A stretch of 48,812 bases of DNA from Alphaproteobacteria bacterium UBA2784 (GCA_002352285.1 DEIC01000038.1:1-48812), one strand, 5' to 3'; numbered from the stretch's first letter, positions 24,893 to 33,446 are shown. Numbers and translations are program-made. Notes: generated from the sequence alone by a model not told the origin.

Positions 24893-24917
24893 TCATTCCG
24901 CCTGCAAGGCGAAATGA
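24893..24917 (-). terminator. Possible terminator after the ABA4-like gene
   Basis: TCATTTCGCC and GGCGGAATGA (minus-strand reading) pair around a short loop: TCATT with AATGA and CGCC with GGCG, with one mismatch. The hairpin is followed by TAGTTTGT on the minus strand. It lies 17 bp after the stop of the ABA4-like gene and before the GT4 start. The T-tract is weak, so the call is moderate. Confidence 0.45.
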
Positions 24918-24933
24918 GGATTTGAATCAGGTT

Positions 24934-25404
24934 TCAGGTGGAAGCCGTTGTTTCTGCAAGGCTCCAGCTGCCGCGTCCGGCAATGGCGCGACCCAGAAGA
25001 TAGAGCAGCAAGCCGATAGGCCCGGCCAAAAGCGTTAGCGCAAGACAGGGAATGACCGCGAGGTGCGGCAGCTTGCGGCGGTGAGAGTCACGCACGATCC
25101 ATGCGCCGACGAACAGATCGAAGACGAGATAGTGAACCCAACCGGCCAGCACAGCCTCGGGCTGGGTGAAGAGGATCATCAGACCCTTCAATGTGCCGAA
25201 TCCGGCTTCGGGCGGAACCTGATCACCAAAGAAGACGCCGCTGGCAAAGAGCCACGTGTAAAGGCCGCCAAAGAGGATGGCAGGGGCGAGCGAATGCACC
25301 AGCGCCTGCGTGCCCTGCCAGCGCGGTGCGAAAATCAGCATGAGCCAGAAGCCGAGCGCGACTGAGTTTGCTGCGATGTAGAGCGTGTCGGTGTCGAGGG
25401 TCAT
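24934..25404 (-). CDS. ABA4-like membrane protein (DUF4281)
   Basis: The family takes its name from plant ABA4, needed for neoxanthin formation; the bacterial role is unclear. The 156-residue sequence has about four membrane helices: the first two near LYIAANSVALGFWLMLIF and AILFGGLYTWLFA, a WVHYLVFDLFVGAWIVRD segment that is the conserved core, and a C-terminal GPIGLLLYLLG. It is next to an FAD oxidoreductase on the same strand, but the mosaic repeat at 25445-25571 separates them. I chose the ATG at 25404; a longer frame begins inside the repeat. The family name is from memory of its sequence signature. Confidence 0.7.
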   Translation of the reverse strand: MTLDTDTLYIAANSVALGFWLMLIFAPRWQGTQALVHSLAPAILFGGLYTWLFASGVFFGDQVPPEAGFGTLKGLMILFTQPEAVLAGWVHYLVFDLFVGAWIVRDSHRRKLPHLAVIPCLALTLLAGPIGLLLYLLGRAIAGRGSWSLAETTAST

Positions 25405-25444
25405 GGGGTGATTTCGTATTGTCTGGATTCGCATTGTTCTTTCG

Positions 25445-25571
25445 CTCTCCCCTCGGGGTGAGCGGAGCGCAAGGAAATTTGCCGTTCGCAAATTTCGTGA
25501 GGGGGTGACTTGCGCAAAAGCTCCCCCTCACTTGCTCGCAAGCGCTCGCATCCTCTCCCCAAGGGGAGAGG
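25445..25571. repeat. Mosaic palindromic intergenic repeat, copy 2
   Basis: The gap between the ABA4-like and FAD-oxidoreductase genes is a second copy of the element at 6721-6842. Shared modules are the CTCTCCCC/GGGGAGAG arms (CCTCTCCCC at 25552-25560 pairing with GGGGAGAGG at 25563-25571), a GAAATTTGC/GCAAATTTC stem, and CCCCCTCAC/GTGAGGGGG boxes. The order and spacers differ from copy 1, as in mobile palindromic families. It contains no gene. Confidence 0.82.
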
Positions 25572-25605
25572 AAGGGAAGAGGCATAAGCGCGCGGATTGA
25601 TCACT

Positions 25606-27078
25606 TCACTCCCGCCTCTCTGCCAGCGCCAGCATTTCGGCGCGGCCGGGGCCGAGGAATGGCGGGTAAAGGTGGCGCTTCAGAAACTTGGGCCGCATCC
25701 ACATTGCCAGTACCCGCATAAGGATGGCGGGGCGTTTCAGAAAATTCTCGGGCGGCTCGTGCATGTGAAAACCGCGCATGAAGGCGCGCAATACGGCAAG
25801 GCTGCCGCGCGTCGCTGGCACAACACCGTTTTCGGCGAAGTGGCGGATGATGCGGGCCTTCAGGCGCGGGCGGTGCGCAGGGTCCCGCTCATTGCGCGCC
25901 CGGCGGATCGCCATTGCATCCTGACGCGCCATGGAAAGATAGAAGGGATGCAGTTCAGTGCGCAGGCGCGCCTCATAGGCGATGAGGCGTGAGGCCGGAT
26001 CGCTTTCCTTCTCCAGCACATCTGCCAGCAGCGCGGCGCTGATGAAGCTGATGGTGCAGCCACGGCCATAAAGGGGATTGGTGCGCATGGCTGCATCACC
26101 CACCGGAAAATATCCCAGAACATGCGGCACGCCATCGCGCGAGAAATTCCGCCAGACATTGGCGAGATTGCCCATTGAGAAAACCTTGCTGACCGGCGCG
26201 CTGCGCGATGGCTCCAGCCAGCGGCGCACACCGGGCAAAGCATTGCAGATGCGGTCAAAGATCTCCGGCTCAACCACGATCTTACGCAACTCGGTTTCGA
26301 TTTCGGGAACGGCAAGCGTCACCGAGAAGCGGCCATTGTCGCCCGGAAAGACTCCATATTTCAGATAGCCAAGATCGCCTGCGCCTGCGGTTTTGTCGCG
26401 CTCTGGCTCGCTGGCGCCGGGATGAAGGGCGTAGTGGCGGGTGTAATAGAGGATGCCAGCCTGGCTTACCTCCTCGGTGATGGGGGCGCCGGCCGCCTTC
26501 AGCCAATCATTCACGGGGCCGATGCGGCCAGTCGCGTCGATCAGCGTGTCGCATGCAATATCGCGCTCACCTGCCGCGTCGCGTACGCGCACGCCCGTGA
26601 CGCGCAAGGGCTTCTCCTCTGCAAAGGACAAGCCTATTGCGCCTGTCGCGGAAAGAAAGCGGGCGCGGCCGTTTGCAGCGGCGTGGCGGCGCATCACATA
26701 TTCCAGCGTGGTGCGGCGGCTGAACAGGAAGGTCATGTCCGCGTCTTGTGCGTCTGCCGCAAAGTGATCGCGCAGCGGCGATGGCAACGATTCCGGGAAA
26801 GGTATCTCGCGCGCGCCTGCGGCCTTGAGTTCGGCCAGCAGATCGGGGTGTTGCGCGTGCAAAATGCTGCACAGGCGGCCGAGAAACACATGGCTGTGGC
26901 GGAGCTGGGTTGCGCCCTTGCGCTCCCATTGGGCGAAGACATCATCAATCGGAAGTTCCGGCGGCGCGGGATCGCGCTCGATGACGGTTACGTCGAAGCC
27001 GCGCTTGCCCAGCGTGAGGGCTGCGGCCAGTCCCGCCATGCCTGCACCCAGAATGACGACGCGTTCGACCATGCCCAT
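25606..27078 (-). CDS. FAD-dependent oxidoreductase (geranylgeranyl-reductase/halogenase-like)
   Basis: A 490-residue flavoprotein with the dinucleotide-binding motif VVILGAGMAGLAAALTLGKRG at the N-terminus, the ERDPAPPE acidic strand, and a GDAAMRTNPLYGRGC motif at the second FAD contact. The layout resembles p-hydroxybenzoate-hydroxylase-type and geranylgeranyl-reductase-like enzymes. The substrate is unknown. The protein has no signal peptide, so it is cytoplasmic. Both neighbours, an ABA4-like membrane protein and DUF423, are membrane proteins, but no operon-like overlap links them. The ATG at 27072 is an alternative start. Confidence 0.8.
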   Translation of the reverse strand: MGMVERVVILGAGMAGLAAALTLGKRGFDVTVIERDPAPPELPIDDVFAQWERKGATQLRHSHVFLGRLCSILHAQHPDLLAELKAAGAREIPFPESLPSPLRDHFAADAQDADMTFLFSRRTTLEYVMRRHAAANGRARFLSATGAIGLSFAEEKPLRVTGVRVRDAAGERDIACDTLIDATGRIGPVNDWLKAAGAPITEEVSQAGILYYTRHYALHPGASEPERDKTAGAGDLGYLKYGVFPGDNGRFSVTLAVPEIETELRKIVVEPEIFDRICNALPGVRRWLEPSRSAPVSKVFSMGNLANVWRNFSRDGVPHVLGYFPVGDAAMRTNPLYGRGCTISFISAALLADVLEKESDPASRLIAYEARLRTELHPFYLSMARQDAMAIRRARNERDPAHRPRLKARIIRHFAENGVVPATRGSLAVLRAFMRGFHMHEPPENFLKRPAILMRVLAMWMRPKFLKRHLYPPFLGPGRAEMLALAERRE

Positions 27079-27124
27079 CTCCTTGCCGCACGAAAACTAG
27101 GGCGCGACCGGTCGCACGTCCAGT

Positions 27125-27490
27125 TCAGCGGCGGAAGGCGGCAGCGGCGAAGGCGAGCCAGCCTGCGATCAGCGCAATGCCGCCGATAGGTGTCACGGTG
27201 CCCAGCGACAGGCCCGTCAGCGCCCGCAGATAGAGCGAGCCGCTGAACAGCAATGTGCCGAGTATCAGCAAGGCAAATGCAATGCTGAACGGCGTTCTGT
27301 CGGGTCGCATGGACGCAAATGACGCAACGCCAACGAGTGCGGCCGCATGGATCAGATGGAAGAGGCTGGCCGTGTTCCACAGGCTGGCAAGATCGGCGGG
27401 CAATTGTGGCAGCACGTGCGCGCCATAGGCGCCAAGCCCCACGGCCAGCGCCCCGTTGATGCCAGCAATCAGGATTTGAACACTCTGCAT
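27125..27490 (-). CDS. DUF423 small membrane protein (YgdD-like)
   Basis: The 121-residue protein has the DUF423 pattern: an N-terminal helix with INGALAVGLGAYGAHVL, the sequence WNTASLFHLIHAAALVGV, and three more membrane helices with LLFSGSLYLRALTGL and TPIGGIALIAGWLAF. The family is broadly distributed, and its function is not established. The ATG at 27490 gives the usual length; an upstream extension to 27589 overlaps the start region of the divergent gene and is rejected. It is 46 bp from the FAD-oxidoreductase start and divergent from the four-gene operon. Confidence 0.88.
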   Translation of the reverse strand: MQSVQILIAGINGALAVGLGAYGAHVLPQLPADLASLWNTASLFHLIHAAALVGVASFASMRPDRTPFSIAFALLILGTLLFSGSLYLRALTGLSLGTVTPIGGIALIAGWLAFAAAAFRR

Positions 27491-27545
27491 GGCTCTTGCC
27501 TTTGATGGTGCGGGCAGGTCACCCTTGACCCTTACGCCCTTCATC

Positions 27546-28667
27546 ATGCGAAGACCGACGATGCTGAGCAAGGCCGACGATTTTCCCATCCACCAGACGC
27601 CGGAGCCGATCGCCCATGCGGGGTCGGACCGGAACTTTTATGACCGCTATTTCTTCAACGGCTATTCGCCGGATGGGGATGTCTTCTTTGCGGTTGCGAT
27701 GGGCATCTATCCCAACCTCAACATCATTGATGCGTCGTTCTGCGTGGTGATTGACGGGGTGCAGCACAATCTGCGCGCCTCGCGCCATCTCAACATGGAG
27801 CGCATGGATACGCGCGTCGGGCCAATTGCGGTTGAGATCGAAGCGCCACTGGAGCGGCTGAGGGTGCGCGTTGATTCCCCGGCGCATGGCATTTCCGCGA
27901 ACATTCTGTTCCACGCGCGCGCGCTGCCGGTTGAAGAGCCGCGTTTCATCCGCCGGGCAGGCCCGCGCATCGTGATGGACTATACGCGGCTGACCCAGAA
28001 CGGTTCCTATGAGGGTGAGATCAGGATCTCAGGCCGCACCATCAAATTGTCGCGCGCAGTGCATCTGGGCACGCGTGACCGTTCGTGGGGTATTCGGCCG
28101 GTGGGCGCTGCTGACAGTCAGCCGCCTGCGCCCGCTGCTGCACCACAATTCTTCTGGCTTTGGGCGCCATGCAATTTTGCCGACCGCTTCTCGCTTTATC
28201 ATCTCAACGCGGATGCCTTCGGCAGCGCGTGGAATACGGCAGGTGTTGTGGGCGCGCTTGGCAAGACTGAAGCCGTGCACATGCAGGCCTGCCGCTCGTC
28301 GCTGGTGCTGAAAAAGGGCACGCGCCACGCGCAATCGGCATCGATTGATCTTGTGACGCCAGGCGGCGGCGCCATCAACATCACGATGACACCGAAGTGG
28401 AACTTCTACATGTCCGGGCTTGGCTATCTGCATCCCGAATGGGGTCATGGCCACAACAAGGGGCCGGAGGCTGTTGGCTATGACACGCACGATTTGAGCA
28501 AAGTCGATGAGACGCAGTTTCCGTTCCTGCATGTGCAGGCATTTTCATCTGTCGTGCTGACCGATGAAAGGGGCGAGCGCCATGCGGGCGCGGGTGTACT
28601 GGAACAGCTTATCCTCGGCCCCTATGCGCCGCTAAACCTCTCCGGTATTCTGGATGGCGCGCCATGA
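27546..28667 (+). CDS. Unknown beta-rich protein, first gene of a four-gene operon (373 aa)
   Basis: I do not recognise a named family with certainty; the sequence recalls two-domain lipocalin-like (AttH/CrtC-type) proteins. It has no signal peptide and is rich in strands: FYDRYFFNGYSPDGDVFFAVAMGIYP near the N-terminus and HLGTRDRSWGIRPVG, FFWLWAPCNF and NITMTPKWNFYMSGLGYLHPEWGHG in the second half. Conserved-looking clusters of Trp, His and Arg may line a binding cavity. It overlaps the phosphotransferase gene by ATGA, so its product probably acts with it. The start is ATG 27546 or 27561; neither has a strong ribosome binding site. Confidence 0.75.
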   Translation: MRRPTMLSKADDFPIHQTPEPIAHAGSDRNFYDRYFFNGYSPDGDVFFAVAMGIYPNLNIIDASFCVVIDGVQHNLRASRHLNMERMDTRVGPIAVEIEAPLERLRVRVDSPAHGISANILFHARALPVEEPRFIRRAGPRIVMDYTRLTQNGSYEGEIRISGRTIKLSRAVHLGTRDRSWGIRPVGAADSQPPAPAAAPQFFWLWAPCNFADRFSLYHLNADAFGSAWNTAGVVGALGKTEAVHMQACRSSLVLKKGTRHAQSASIDLVTPGGGAINITMTPKWNFYMSGLGYLHPEWGHGHNKGPEAVGYDTHDLSKVDETQFPFLHVQAFSSVVLTDERGERHAGAGVLEQLILGPYAPLNLSGILDGAP

Positions 28668-29701
28668 GTGATGGTTTTGAGGCGCGCATCGCCAACTATC
28701 TCTCGGCGAAACTGGAGGGGGTGCAGGATGTGCAGGTCAGCAATCTGTCGCGCATTCATGGCGGGGCGAGTTGTGAAACCTATCGCCTGCGGGCGCGTTA
28801 CCATGAAAGCGGGCGGTTGGTGGATCGCGGATTGATCCTGCGGCGCGATCCGCCGTCTGGTCTGATCGAGACTGAGCGCGCTACCGAATTTGCCGCCTAT
28901 AACGCGTTTCAAAACAGTCCGGTGCCGGTGCCGGAAGTCTTCTGGCTGGAGAATGATCCGCAATGGCTCGACCGGCCCTTCTTTGTGATGGCGGAAGTCG
29001 AGAACTGCGCGGCGGGAAGCATTCTGGCGGCTGATCCCTATGGCGCGCATGCCGAAAAAATCGGGGCACAGTTCTGGACAGCCTTGGGACAAATTGCTGC
29101 GTCACCGCCGGAGCGTCTGGCCGGTGCGAAGATTGCCATTCCGCAATCGCGAGATTGCTGGCGCGTGGAGCTTGCCAAGTGGGAACAGGTGATCGACGAG
29201 GACGAGCGTGAGCCACAGCCGGTTGCGCGCGCCGCGATCCGCTGGATGAAGCGCCATCCACCGCCACCGCCGCAGCGGCTTTGTGTGGTGCATGGCGACT
29301 ATCGCACGGGCAATTTCCTGTTTGACGTCGAGGGCAATGTGCGCGCCATCCTCGATTGGGAAATGGTGCATGCAGGCGATCCGCATGAGGATCTGGGCTG
29401 GGCGCTTGATCCCCTCTGGTCGCCGCATCTGCCTGGCCGCCCGGGCGGCATGATTGCGCCGCGCGATGCCATCAAGTTCTGGGAAAAGGCGTCGGGCCTG
29501 ATGGTTGATCGTGTGGCGCTGACCTGGTGGCGCATGTTTGCGATGGTGAAGGGGCTTGCGATATGGATTTCGGCGGGCGCGGAATATCAGGACGGCAAGA
29601 ATGTCGATCCGGTGATGGCTTTCTCAAGCTGGTATTGCACGGCGATGCATAACAGGGCGCTGGCGGACGCATTGATGCGTGACGGGCGGGGGCTCACATG
29701 A
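28664..29701 (+). CDS. APH-fold phosphotransferase family protein, LvaA-like (345 aa)
   Basis: The kinase core of the aminoglycoside/choline phosphotransferase fold is clear. CVVHGDYRTGNFLFD is the catalytic loop with the Asp base and Asn, AILDWEMVHAGDPHEDLG is the metal-binding DxD-like loop, and the lid/hinge region lies before these. It is 345 residues. In bacteria such enzymes phosphorylate small hydroxylated molecules; LvaA, for example, phosphorylates 4-hydroxyacyl-CoA with the small partner LvaB. The next gene encodes a small helical protein, and gene overlaps (ATGA) link all four operon members. The actual substrate is unknown. Antibiotic resistance is unlikely given the operon context. 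Confidence 0.85.
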   Translation: MSDGFEARIANYLSAKLEGVQDVQVSNLSRIHGGASCETYRLRARYHESGRLVDRGLILRRDPPSGLIETERATEFAAYNAFQNSPVPVPEVFWLENDPQWLDRPFFVMAEVENCAAGSILAADPYGAHAEKIGAQFWTALGQIAASPPERLAGAKIAIPQSRDCWRVELAKWEQVIDEDEREPQPVARAAIRWMKRHPPPPPQRLCVVHGDYRTGNFLFDVEGNVRAILDWEMVHAGDPHEDLGWALDPLWSPHLPGRPGGMIAPRDAIKFWEKASGLMVDRVALTWWRMFAMVKGLAIWISAGAEYQDGKNVDPVMAFSSWYCTAMHNRALADALMRDGRGLT

Positions 29702-30144
29702 AGCCGCGGGTTGATACGTTCTTGACGACGAGTGCGATGGCGCTGCTTGGCGAGGCGGTGCCAAAGCTTGCCGGCAATTACATCGAAGGCTCTGTGCGCA
29801 CGCAGGCCTTCCTGCAGTTGCTGCTGGCGCCTGTCTTTGATGGCGCGGCGGACAACCGCGTGAAGGATATTGAAGCGATGCGGAAGCTTTTCCGTCGCGC
29901 CGCGAAGGACTGCCCGGATGCAGCGATGGCTGCCTCACTTGCTGCGGCAGCGCGCGAGAAAACGGTATCGCTGCGCATGAGCGCACTGGATGAAGTCTGG
30001 TGTGCCTTGGCGAAACAGATGATCGCGCTTCAGACCTTGGCAGAGGACGCGCCAACGCCATGGGGCAAGGCGATTGCGCGTGCCTGCAACCGGCTGATGG
30101 CCGAGAGCGCGGGGCGGCATCTCATTCAGGTTCCGCCCATGTGA
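29698..30144 (+). CDS. Small helical protein, candidate kinase partner (148 aa)
   Basis: A 148-residue cytoplasmic, largely helical protein with no recognised domain name that I can assert. It contains the stretch LLGEAVPKLAGNYIEGSVRTQAFLQLLLAPVFDG, then DIEAMRKLFRRAAKDCPDAAMAASLAAAAREK. The gene lies directly after the phosphotransferase and overlaps it by ATGA. In levulinate-type pathways the small protein LvaB is needed together with the kinase LvaA, so a matching role is suggested. Similarity to LvaB is inferred from position and size, not from an alignment. Confidence 0.72.
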   Translation: MKPRVDTFLTTSAMALLGEAVPKLAGNYIEGSVRTQAFLQLLLAPVFDGAADNRVKDIEAMRKLFRRAAKDCPDAAMAASLAAAAREKTVSLRMSALDEVWCALAKQMIALQTLAEDAPTPWGKAIARACNRLMAESAGRHLIQVPPM

Positions 30145-31340
30145 CCCAGCCGCGCTTTGTCCGCCTGCGGTTCGCGCTCGCGCAGGCGTCGGGCAATTTT
30201 GTCGGGGGCTTGAGCCTTCCCTATTTTCCGCTGTGGCTTGCAGCCACCGGTCTTGATGCCAGCGCGACGGCGGTCGTGCTGTCGTCGGCCATGTTTGCGC
30301 GCATCATCGTCACGCCGATGGCGGGCATCGCTGCCGATGCGCTGGGCGACCGCAGGCTGGTGGCGGCCATTCTCTCTTTCATCGCGGGCGCGGCCTATGC
30401 GGCCTTGTCGGGCGCAGACGGCTATCTGGTCATCGCCGTCATCTATCTGATCGGCATGTCGGCGGGATCGGCGACAGGGCCGATTGTGGAGGGTGTTACC
30501 GCGCGCGGCGGCGTTGATTACGGCTTTCCCTATGCCCATGTGCGCGCGTGGGGATCGCTTGCCTTCGTTGCGGCCAATGTGGCAGGCGGTTTTGCTGTTG
30601 CGGCGTTTGGACCAGAGATGGTTGTGCCGGTGATGGCTGCATTGTCGCTTGCGGGTGCAGCGGTTCTGCTTGCAACGCCCGCCATTCATGCTGACCGGGG
30701 CAGGGGGCATCACCGCTTTGCCGCTGCCATGCGCGCAACCGCCCATAATGCGCGCCATCTGTTGCGATCAAAGGCGTTTCTGCTGCTGCTCGCGGCGTGC
30801 ATGTGCGCGCAATCGGCGCATGCGGTCTATTACGCATATGGCACGCTTCACTTTACGGCGCTTGGCATCGAGAAGGACATCATTGGCCTTTTGTGGGGAC
30901 TGGGTGTTCTGGCGGAGGTGATCCTGTTTGCGCTGTCGCAGCCGCTGGTGCGCCGCGTGCATCCGCTGTCGCTGATGGCGGCCGGCATAGCGCTGGGTGC
31001 GCTGCGCTGGACCGGCATGGCCTTTGCCGACACGCTTCTGATCTCGGTGCTGCTCCAGATCCTGCATGCGGGATCGTTCGGGCTTCTGCATCTGGGCACG
31101 ATGCAGTTTCTGGTGCGTGCCGTGCCGCCGCAATTGTCCGCGACGGGGCAGGCGCTGTTCTCGGTGGCCTGTTATGGCATTGGCATGGGGCTGGTCACGC
31201 TCGGTGCCGGTGCGCTTTATGATGCCATCGGCGGTCATGCCTATCTGGCGATGACGCTGCTTTCTCTGGCCGGTCTCATTTTCGTGTCGATGCTGGCGCG
31301 ACGCTGGGATGGCGGACCGGTCGCCTCGCTTGCCGACTAA
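30141..31340 (+). CDS. MFS transporter (MFS_1_like)
   Basis: A 399-residue inner-membrane transporter with about 12 membrane helices. It shows FVGGLSLPYFPLWL in helix 1, the MFARIIVTPMAGIAADALGDRR loop resembling the MFS signature between helices 2 and 3, and a similar segment in the second half. The start is GTG at 30141, whose GTGA overlaps the stop of the previous gene; this gives the natural N-terminus TQPRFVRLRFALAQ. The upstream frame extension lies inside the previous gene and is rejected. It may import the substrate handled by the kinase. It meets pqqE tail to tail, overlapping by 4 bp. Confidence 0.9.
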   Translation: MTQPRFVRLRFALAQASGNFVGGLSLPYFPLWLAATGLDASATAVVLSSAMFARIIVTPMAGIAADALGDRRLVAAILSFIAGAAYAALSGADGYLVIAVIYLIGMSAGSATGPIVEGVTARGGVDYGFPYAHVRAWGSLAFVAANVAGGFAVAAFGPEMVVPVMAALSLAGAAVLLATPAIHADRGRGHHRFAAAMRATAHNARHLLRSKAFLLLLAACMCAQSAHAVYYAYGTLHFTALGIEKDIIGLLWGLGVLAEVILFALSQPLVRRVHPLSLMAAGIALGALRWTGMAFADTLLISVLLQILHAGSFGLLHLGTMQFLVRAVPPQLSATGQALFSVACYGIGMGLVTLGAGALYDAIGGHAYLAMTLLSLAGLIFVSMLARRWDGGPVASLAD

Positions 31341-32425
31341 CCGCCGATCCGGCGATAGCGGAACGGCGGCGGGCTGGCCGTGGCGGCGTCGCGCGCCATC
31401 TCTGCAAGTGCGCCATGGGCGGGCGACAATTCGCACACCGGATCGGTGGCAGCAGCGTTGCCCGTCAGGGCCAGCGCCTGACAGCGGCAGCCGCCCCAAT
31501 CGCGCTCGGCATGCTCGCAGCCCTGACAGGGTTCTGTCATCCATTGCGTGCCGCGAAACGCGTTGAAGGCGTGATTGTGCTGCCAGATTTCGGCGAGCGG
31601 TTTGGCGCGCACATTGTCGAAGATGAGGCCCGGGATCGTGCTGGCTGCATGGCAGGGCCAGACCTCGCCATTGGGCGTGACCACCATGACCTGACGGCCC
31701 CAGCCGCCCATGCAGGGCTTGGGGCGGGCGCCATACCAATCTGGCGTCACGTAATCGATGACGAGCCTGCCTTTGAGCTGTTCGCGCGCGGCGGTGACGA
31801 TGGCCGTTGCTTCATCGACTTCGGCGCGTGCGGGCAAGAGTGCGTCGCGGTTGGCGAAGGCCCAGCCGTAATACTGGACATGTGCGATTTCGAGGCGGCC
31901 TGCTTCCAGCGCAAGCGCCAGCGCGATGATCTGCGGCACGCGCGCAATGTTCTGCCTGTGCACCACGGCGTTGACCGTCAGCGCGAGCCCGGCGTCTCGC
32001 ACATGACCGGCGAATGCCAGCTTGCGGGCGAGCGAACCCTTGAGGCCCGACACATGATCGGCACCCGTTGCGTCCACGTCCTGAAATGACAATTGCACAT
32101 GGTCAAGACCGGCGGCGGCCAGCGCCCGGATACGGCTTTCATCGAGCATCAGGCCCGAAGTAATCAAATTCGTATAGAGGCCGGCGGCCGACGCAGAAGC
32201 GACGAGGGTTTCAAGATCGGCGCGGGCGGCTGGCTCCCCGCCAGAGAGATGCAGTTGCAGGATGCCCAACCGGGCGGCTTCGCCGAACACACGCTGCCAG
32301 CTTGCGGTGTCGAGTTCTTCGCTGGCGCGCTTCAGTTCCAGCGGGTTGGAGCAATAGGGGCATTGCAGCGGGCAGCGATGCGTCAATTCCGCCAACAAAC
32401 CCATTGGTGGCGGCAGCGTGCTCAT
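31337..32425 (-). CDS. pqqE: PQQ biosynthesis radical SAM enzyme PqqE
   Basis: PqqE crosslinks Glu and Tyr of the PqqA peptide, the first step of pyrroloquinoline quinone synthesis. The radical SAM motif is CPLQCPYC (CX3CX2C, about residues 18-25), preceded by LLAELTHR. The SPASM domain carries C-terminal cysteines (PCMGGWGRQ, CHAAS, EPCQGCEHAERDWGGCRC) for auxiliary clusters. At 362 residues it is normal. It is the last gene of pqqABCDE and overlaps pqqD by 4 bp. Its stop overlaps that of the convergent MFS gene. Confidence 0.96.
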   Translation of the reverse strand: MSTLPPPMGLLAELTHRCPLQCPYCSNPLELKRASEELDTASWQRVFGEAARLGILQLHLSGGEPAARADLETLVASASAAGLYTNLITSGLMLDESRIRALAAAGLDHVQLSFQDVDATGADHVSGLKGSLARKLAFAGHVRDAGLALTVNAVVHRQNIARVPQIIALALALEAGRLEIAHVQYYGWAFANRDALLPARAEVDEATAIVTAAREQLKGRLVIDYVTPDWYGARPKPCMGGWGRQVMVVTPNGEVWPCHAASTIPGLIFDNVRAKPLAEIWQHNHAFNAFRGTQWMTEPCQGCEHAERDWGGCRCQALALTGNAAATDPVCELSPAHGALAEMARDAATASPPPFRYRRIGG

Positions 32426-32703
32426 TCAACGAAGCCCTGCGCCACAAGGTCCGACAACAATTCCATGACATCAGCGCACACAACCGCTTCATCTTCGGCG
32501 TGTGCGGCGGCCAGTGACGCGGCAATCATGGCAATCGAATTGTTCCCGTCACAAGATTTCAGGATTTCGGCGGCGATCTCATCCAGCACGACAATGCGCT
32601 CCGGTGCATTGAGGATGTCAGTGTTGCGCGCCGCATCACGTGCAAGTTTCACGCCCCGCTTGAGACGTGGCCGGTGATCGGGCGAAAGGGCAAAGCCGGT
32701 CAT
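32422..32703 (-). CDS. pqqD: PQQ biosynthesis peptide chaperone PqqD
   Basis: PqqD binds the PqqA peptide and presents it to PqqE. The 93-residue protein is of the usual size and has the winged-helix RRE fold: RPRLKRGVKLARDAARNTDILNAPERIVVLDEIAAEIL, and a C-terminal DVMELLSDLVAQGFVE. It overlaps pqqC and pqqE by 4 bp each, so translation is coupled in the order C-D-E. Confidence 0.95.
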   Translation of the reverse strand: MTGFALSPDHRPRLKRGVKLARDAARNTDILNAPERIVVLDEIAAEILKSCDGNNSIAMIAASLAAAHAEDEAVVCADVMELLSDLVAQGFVE

Positions 32704-33446
32704 GCGGCATCGGGCCTGAATGCGCCGGGCGGAATGATGCCGGGCGCAACATAGGCGATGTAAAGCGCATCAAGCTGCGACCACAGCACACCACACTTGA
32801 AACGCAGCGCATCCAGCGCCAGCTCCTGCTCGGCGCGGGTGCGGCAATGGGCGATGACCCATTTGAGTGCGAAGGTAGAATCGCGCGGCGCCTGCGTCAT
32901 GCGCTTGCCGAAATAGGCCAGTGCCTCGCGGCTGATGAAGTCGTAATTCGCCAGCATGCCCGAAACGCGGTCGGCGATGATGGTGGGGGCAAAAAGTTCG
33001 GTGAGCGAAGAGGCGACGGCTTCGATCAGGCTTCGCTCCCGCACAAAGCGCACATAGGCCTCGACGGCAAAGATGGTGCCGGGGTGCGCCAGGCGCATCG
33101 AGGTTACATCGTCGCGCGCCAGGCCAAGCGCGTCCGTCAGGCGCAGCCAGCGGGCGATGCCGCCCTCGTCACCTGCCTCATCGCCATCATGGTCGGTGAG
33201 ACGGTGGATCCACTCGCGGCGCAAGACCGGATCATGCGCGCGCGACATCAGGGCGGCATCCTTCAGCGGGATATGCGCCTGATAGACATAGCGGTTGAGC
33301 GCCCAAGCCTGCACCTGACCCTTGTTGAGCTTGCCGGTGTGCAGAAGATGATGAAAGGGATGATGGCTGTGATAGCGCTCCGCGCCGATGGTGCGGAAGG
33401 CGGCCTCAAATGCTGCCGGACTCAAAAGCTCATCGCTGTGCGTCAC
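32700..33446 (-). CDS. pqqC: Pyrroloquinoline-quinone synthase PqqC
   Basis: PqqC catalyses the last, oxygen-using ring closure that makes PQQ. The 248-residue protein has the heme-oxygenase-like helical fold: an N-terminal RYHSHHPFHHLLHTGKLNKGQVQAWALNRYVYQ region, and GDEAGDEGGIARWLRLTDALGL. Conserved His and Arg residues of the active site are in the first motif. It overlaps pqqB and pqqD by 4 bp each. Confidence 0.96.
   Translation of the reverse strand: MTHSDELLSPAAFEAAFRTIGAERYHSHHPFHHLLHTGKLNKGQVQAWALNRYVYQAHIPLKDAALMSRAHDPVLRREWIHRLTDHDGDEAGDEGGIARWLRLTDALGLARDDVTSMRLAHPGTIFAVEAYVRFVRERSLIEAVASSLTELFAPTIIADRVSGMLANYDFISREALAYFGKRMTQAPRDSTFALKWVIAHCRTRAEQELALDALRFKCGVLWSQLDALYIAYVAPGIIPPGAFRPDAA

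Noticed and set aside
28664..29701. Aminoglycoside resistance kinase
   Set aside because: The APH fold is shared by many metabolic kinases, and this one is coupled to a transporter and unknown metabolic genes, with no resistance or mobile context.
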